This document shows positions 62,444-64,000 of a stretch of 64,000 bases of DNA, one piece after another. A program made the position numbers and the translations under genes. Under the pieces are notes generated by a model that saw only the letters and a program-made list of their open reading frames with translations, was not told the origin of the DNA and made no database searches. The stretch's first letter is position 1. Every line of letters starts with the position of its first letter. Location: NCBI RefSeq assembly GCF_012641405.1, contig NZ_JABAII010000014.1, positions 1 through 64,000 of the forward strand, written 5' to 3'. Origin of the DNA: Rhizobium sp. P40RR-XXII (GTDB lineage Bacteria > Pseudomonadota > Alphaproteobacteria > Rhizobiales > Rhizobiaceae).

Positions 62444-64000
62444 ATGGGATTTTCACTCAGAACATTTGGAGAAGTCACTCTTCTGGATGGGCAGGAACGC
62501 CAAATAGCATTCCCGAAGAAAGCACTGCTGATACTTGCCTATCTGCTTGCAATGAATAGCAGATCCGTAAGCAGGACGAGCATGGCACGATTTCTTTGGG
62601 GTGAAGGCGACCAGGCAAACTCATTGACGAACCTGCGCAAACTCGTTTCCCGCGTCAGGAGCCGGCAGTCGGACCTCAATGCCGAATTTCTAACCTTTGA
62701 CGATACGGATATTTGCCTTGTCCAAGGCGCGTTAGCCAGCGACATTGTCCCCGCGCACGCGGACGCACCAAGGAGCCCGCTGGACAGCCTTGCCCTCCTG
62801 GCCAAGGGGCTGCAATCCAAATTTCTCGAGAGGGCGAATTGTCAAAGCAGGGTCTTCATCGACTGGCGGGAGAGTGAAAGGAAACGCCATCGCGCGATGT
62901 TGAAAGAAGCACTTGAGACCGCCGTAAAGCTTCCGGCGGCGACCACCGATGTTGCTCTCGTCAAGGAGGTGGCCCTCCTTCTCTTCGAAGCCGAACCTCA
63001 GGACGAAAATACCCATCGCATATTATTGAAGGCGTTTGACGTCGAAGGCGGCCTGGAACAGCTCAGGCGCATATTCGCACGCCGCACGGATCTCATCTCA
63101 TCATGGCCTGCAACGTCTCCGGCATCGCCACGTTCGCCGACGTCTGACATCGCTTCACATTCCGCAATCAGTAGCGCGCCGGAACAGGATGCCGCAACAC
63201 GGCCCATCCTGCGCATACCGCGTCTTGCCTTGCTGCCGCCCGGCAACGACGGTCCCGATATAGCCGCAACCATGGTCGCCTCCTCGCTGATCGAGGATAT
63301 CACGCTCGGCTTTTGCGCCTTGCACAGCCTGCGCGTGATCGCACCCTATTCCGCCGTCCAGATTAGCCGCCAAAGCGACAATCAACTTGCGCTTTTCGAG
63401 CGCTACGACATCAATTACGTCCTGGAAACCCGATTGAGCGGACCGAATGGCGATCTCTCACTATTCGCACAGCTCATCTCTTTGCCGAACAATGAGGTCA
63501 TCTGGGCGGAGCGTTTCAACTTCGGCAAACTGGATCTGGTTCGCAATAAGGGCACGATCTCCCGGCAGATCGTTCTCGCCGCCGCCGCGGAAGTAGAGCG
63601 CCATGAAATGACCCGTGCCTATTTCGAGCAGGATCCGGCGGCCTACCACCAATATCTTGTCGGGCAGCAATATCTCCATCGCCTGACCCTGCCGGATATG
63701 CGTCGCGCCCGTAGGGAGCTGAAGGCCGCCCTTCATCAGAGCGCCGATTTTGTGCCAGCGCTCAGCGCCATCGCCCGCACCTATACCAACGAATGGCTGC
63801 TGACCGCCCGCGGCGATAATGAACTGTTGAAATCGGCGGAGGACTTCGCGACGCGCGCCATCTCAATTCGCAATGACCTGTCCGATGGCTATCGCGAGCT
63901 TGGTGTGGCCAAGCTCTTCCAGGGCTCCATCGACGAGAGCGTGGAAGCGCTGGAAACGGCGGAAACGCTGAGCCCGCATCACGCTGATGTCATTGCCGAT
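62444..64000 (+). CDS. SARP-type transcriptional regulator with TPR-like C-terminus (partial, runs off the window)
   Basis: An open frame of 519 codons with no stop before the window end. Residues about 1-100 resemble the winged-helix start of SARP/OmpR-type regulators (FGEVTLLDG, then SLTNLRKLVSRVRS as in the paired DNA-binding domain). A middle part (about 255-375) is a beta-alpha domain like those of CyaA-type adenylate cyclase/TPR regulators (LALLPPGND, VLETRLSG). TPR-like helices begin near residue 400 (AYHQYLVGQQYLHR). Full length and final domain cannot be told. The ATG at 62444 has AGAAGGTG close upstream. Confidence 0.75.
   Translation, partial: MGFSLRTFGEVTLLDGQERQIAFPKKALLILAYLLAMNSRSVSRTSMARFLWGEGDQANSLTNLRKLVSRVRSRQSDLNAEFLTFDDTDICLVQGALASDIVPAHADAPRSPLDSLALLAKGLQSKFLERANCQSRVFIDWRESERKRHRAMLKEALETAVKLPAATTDVALVKEVALLLFEAEPQDENTHRILLKAFDVEGGLEQLRRIFARRTDLISSWPATSPASPRSPTSDIASHSAISSAPEQDAATRPILRIPRLALLPPGNDGPDIAATMVASSLIEDITLGFCALHSLRVIAPYSAVQISRQSDNQLALFERYDINYVLETRLSGPNGDLSLFAQLISLPNNEVIWAERFNFGKLDLVRNKGTISRQIVLAAAAEVERHEMTRAYFEQDPAAYHQYLVGQQYLHRLTLPDMRRARRELKAALHQSADFVPALSAIARTYTNEWLLTARGDNELLKSAEDFATRAISIRNDLSDGYRELGVAKLFQGSIDESVEALETAETLSPHHADVIAD

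Overview
The window looks like chromosomal (or chromid) DNA of a Rhizobiaceae bacterium, probably Rhizobium or a close relative. It is GC-rich and tightly packed with genes. The gene content fits this group: betaine-lipid genes btaA-btaB, a type II lumazine synthase behind an FMN riboswitch, a methyltransferase-fused ArsR regulator next to metF, GumK-like exopolysaccharide genes, and two copies of a rhizobial-type intergenic repeat. Species assignment is inference.

Layout. 0.1-7 kb: a membrane-anchored serine hydrolase, btaAB (phosphorus-free membrane lipid), a GH25 lipoprotein, an MltB-type lytic transglycosylase and an EamA exporter. 7.3-12.1 kb: a 25-residue membrane peptide, the methionine regulator-metF pair, the ABC-F factor EttA and a periplasmic RNase T2. 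12.3-17.1 kb: a plus-strand operon of alpha/beta hydrolase, EamA exporter, class III CoA-transferase and ThDP enzyme. 17.1-20.5 kb: RidA, a rhodanese-like protein, an aldose-1-epimerase-like protein and an L,D-transpeptidase. 20.6-32.4 kb: a catabolic island around an RpiR regulator. On the minus strand it has an N-formylglutamate-amidohydrolase-like enzyme, an APC permease, a glutamine-synthetase-like ligase, an aldehyde dehydrogenase and an iron alcohol dehydrogenase; on the plus strand, a four-gene ABC importer. 32.5-36.8 kb: FMN riboswitch-ribH and small regulators, VOC proteins and a tautomerase. 36.9-44.4 kb: a sugar ABC importer with an oxidoreductase, divergent from a BadF/NagK-type kinase and a GntR regulator. 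44.7-50 kb: metH, whose operator matches the one at metF, and an AGE-family sugar isomerase. 50.5-55.6 kb: polysaccharide genes (TupA-like ATP-grasp protein, flippase, GumK-like glucuronosyltransferase, secreted polysaccharide lyase). 55.6-62.4 kb: an accessory region of small unknown genes, gene remnants and a LexA/CI-like S24 repressor flanked by two matching operators. 62.4 kb to the end: a SARP/TPR regulator that runs off the window.

Genes that appear to work together are the methionine regulon (regulator, metF and the distant metH sharing a near-identical palindrome), the glutamylation-type catabolic island, the amino-sugar-like importer/kinase unit, and the S24 repressor with its divergent small-gene operon. 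The least explained part is 55.6-62.4 kb.
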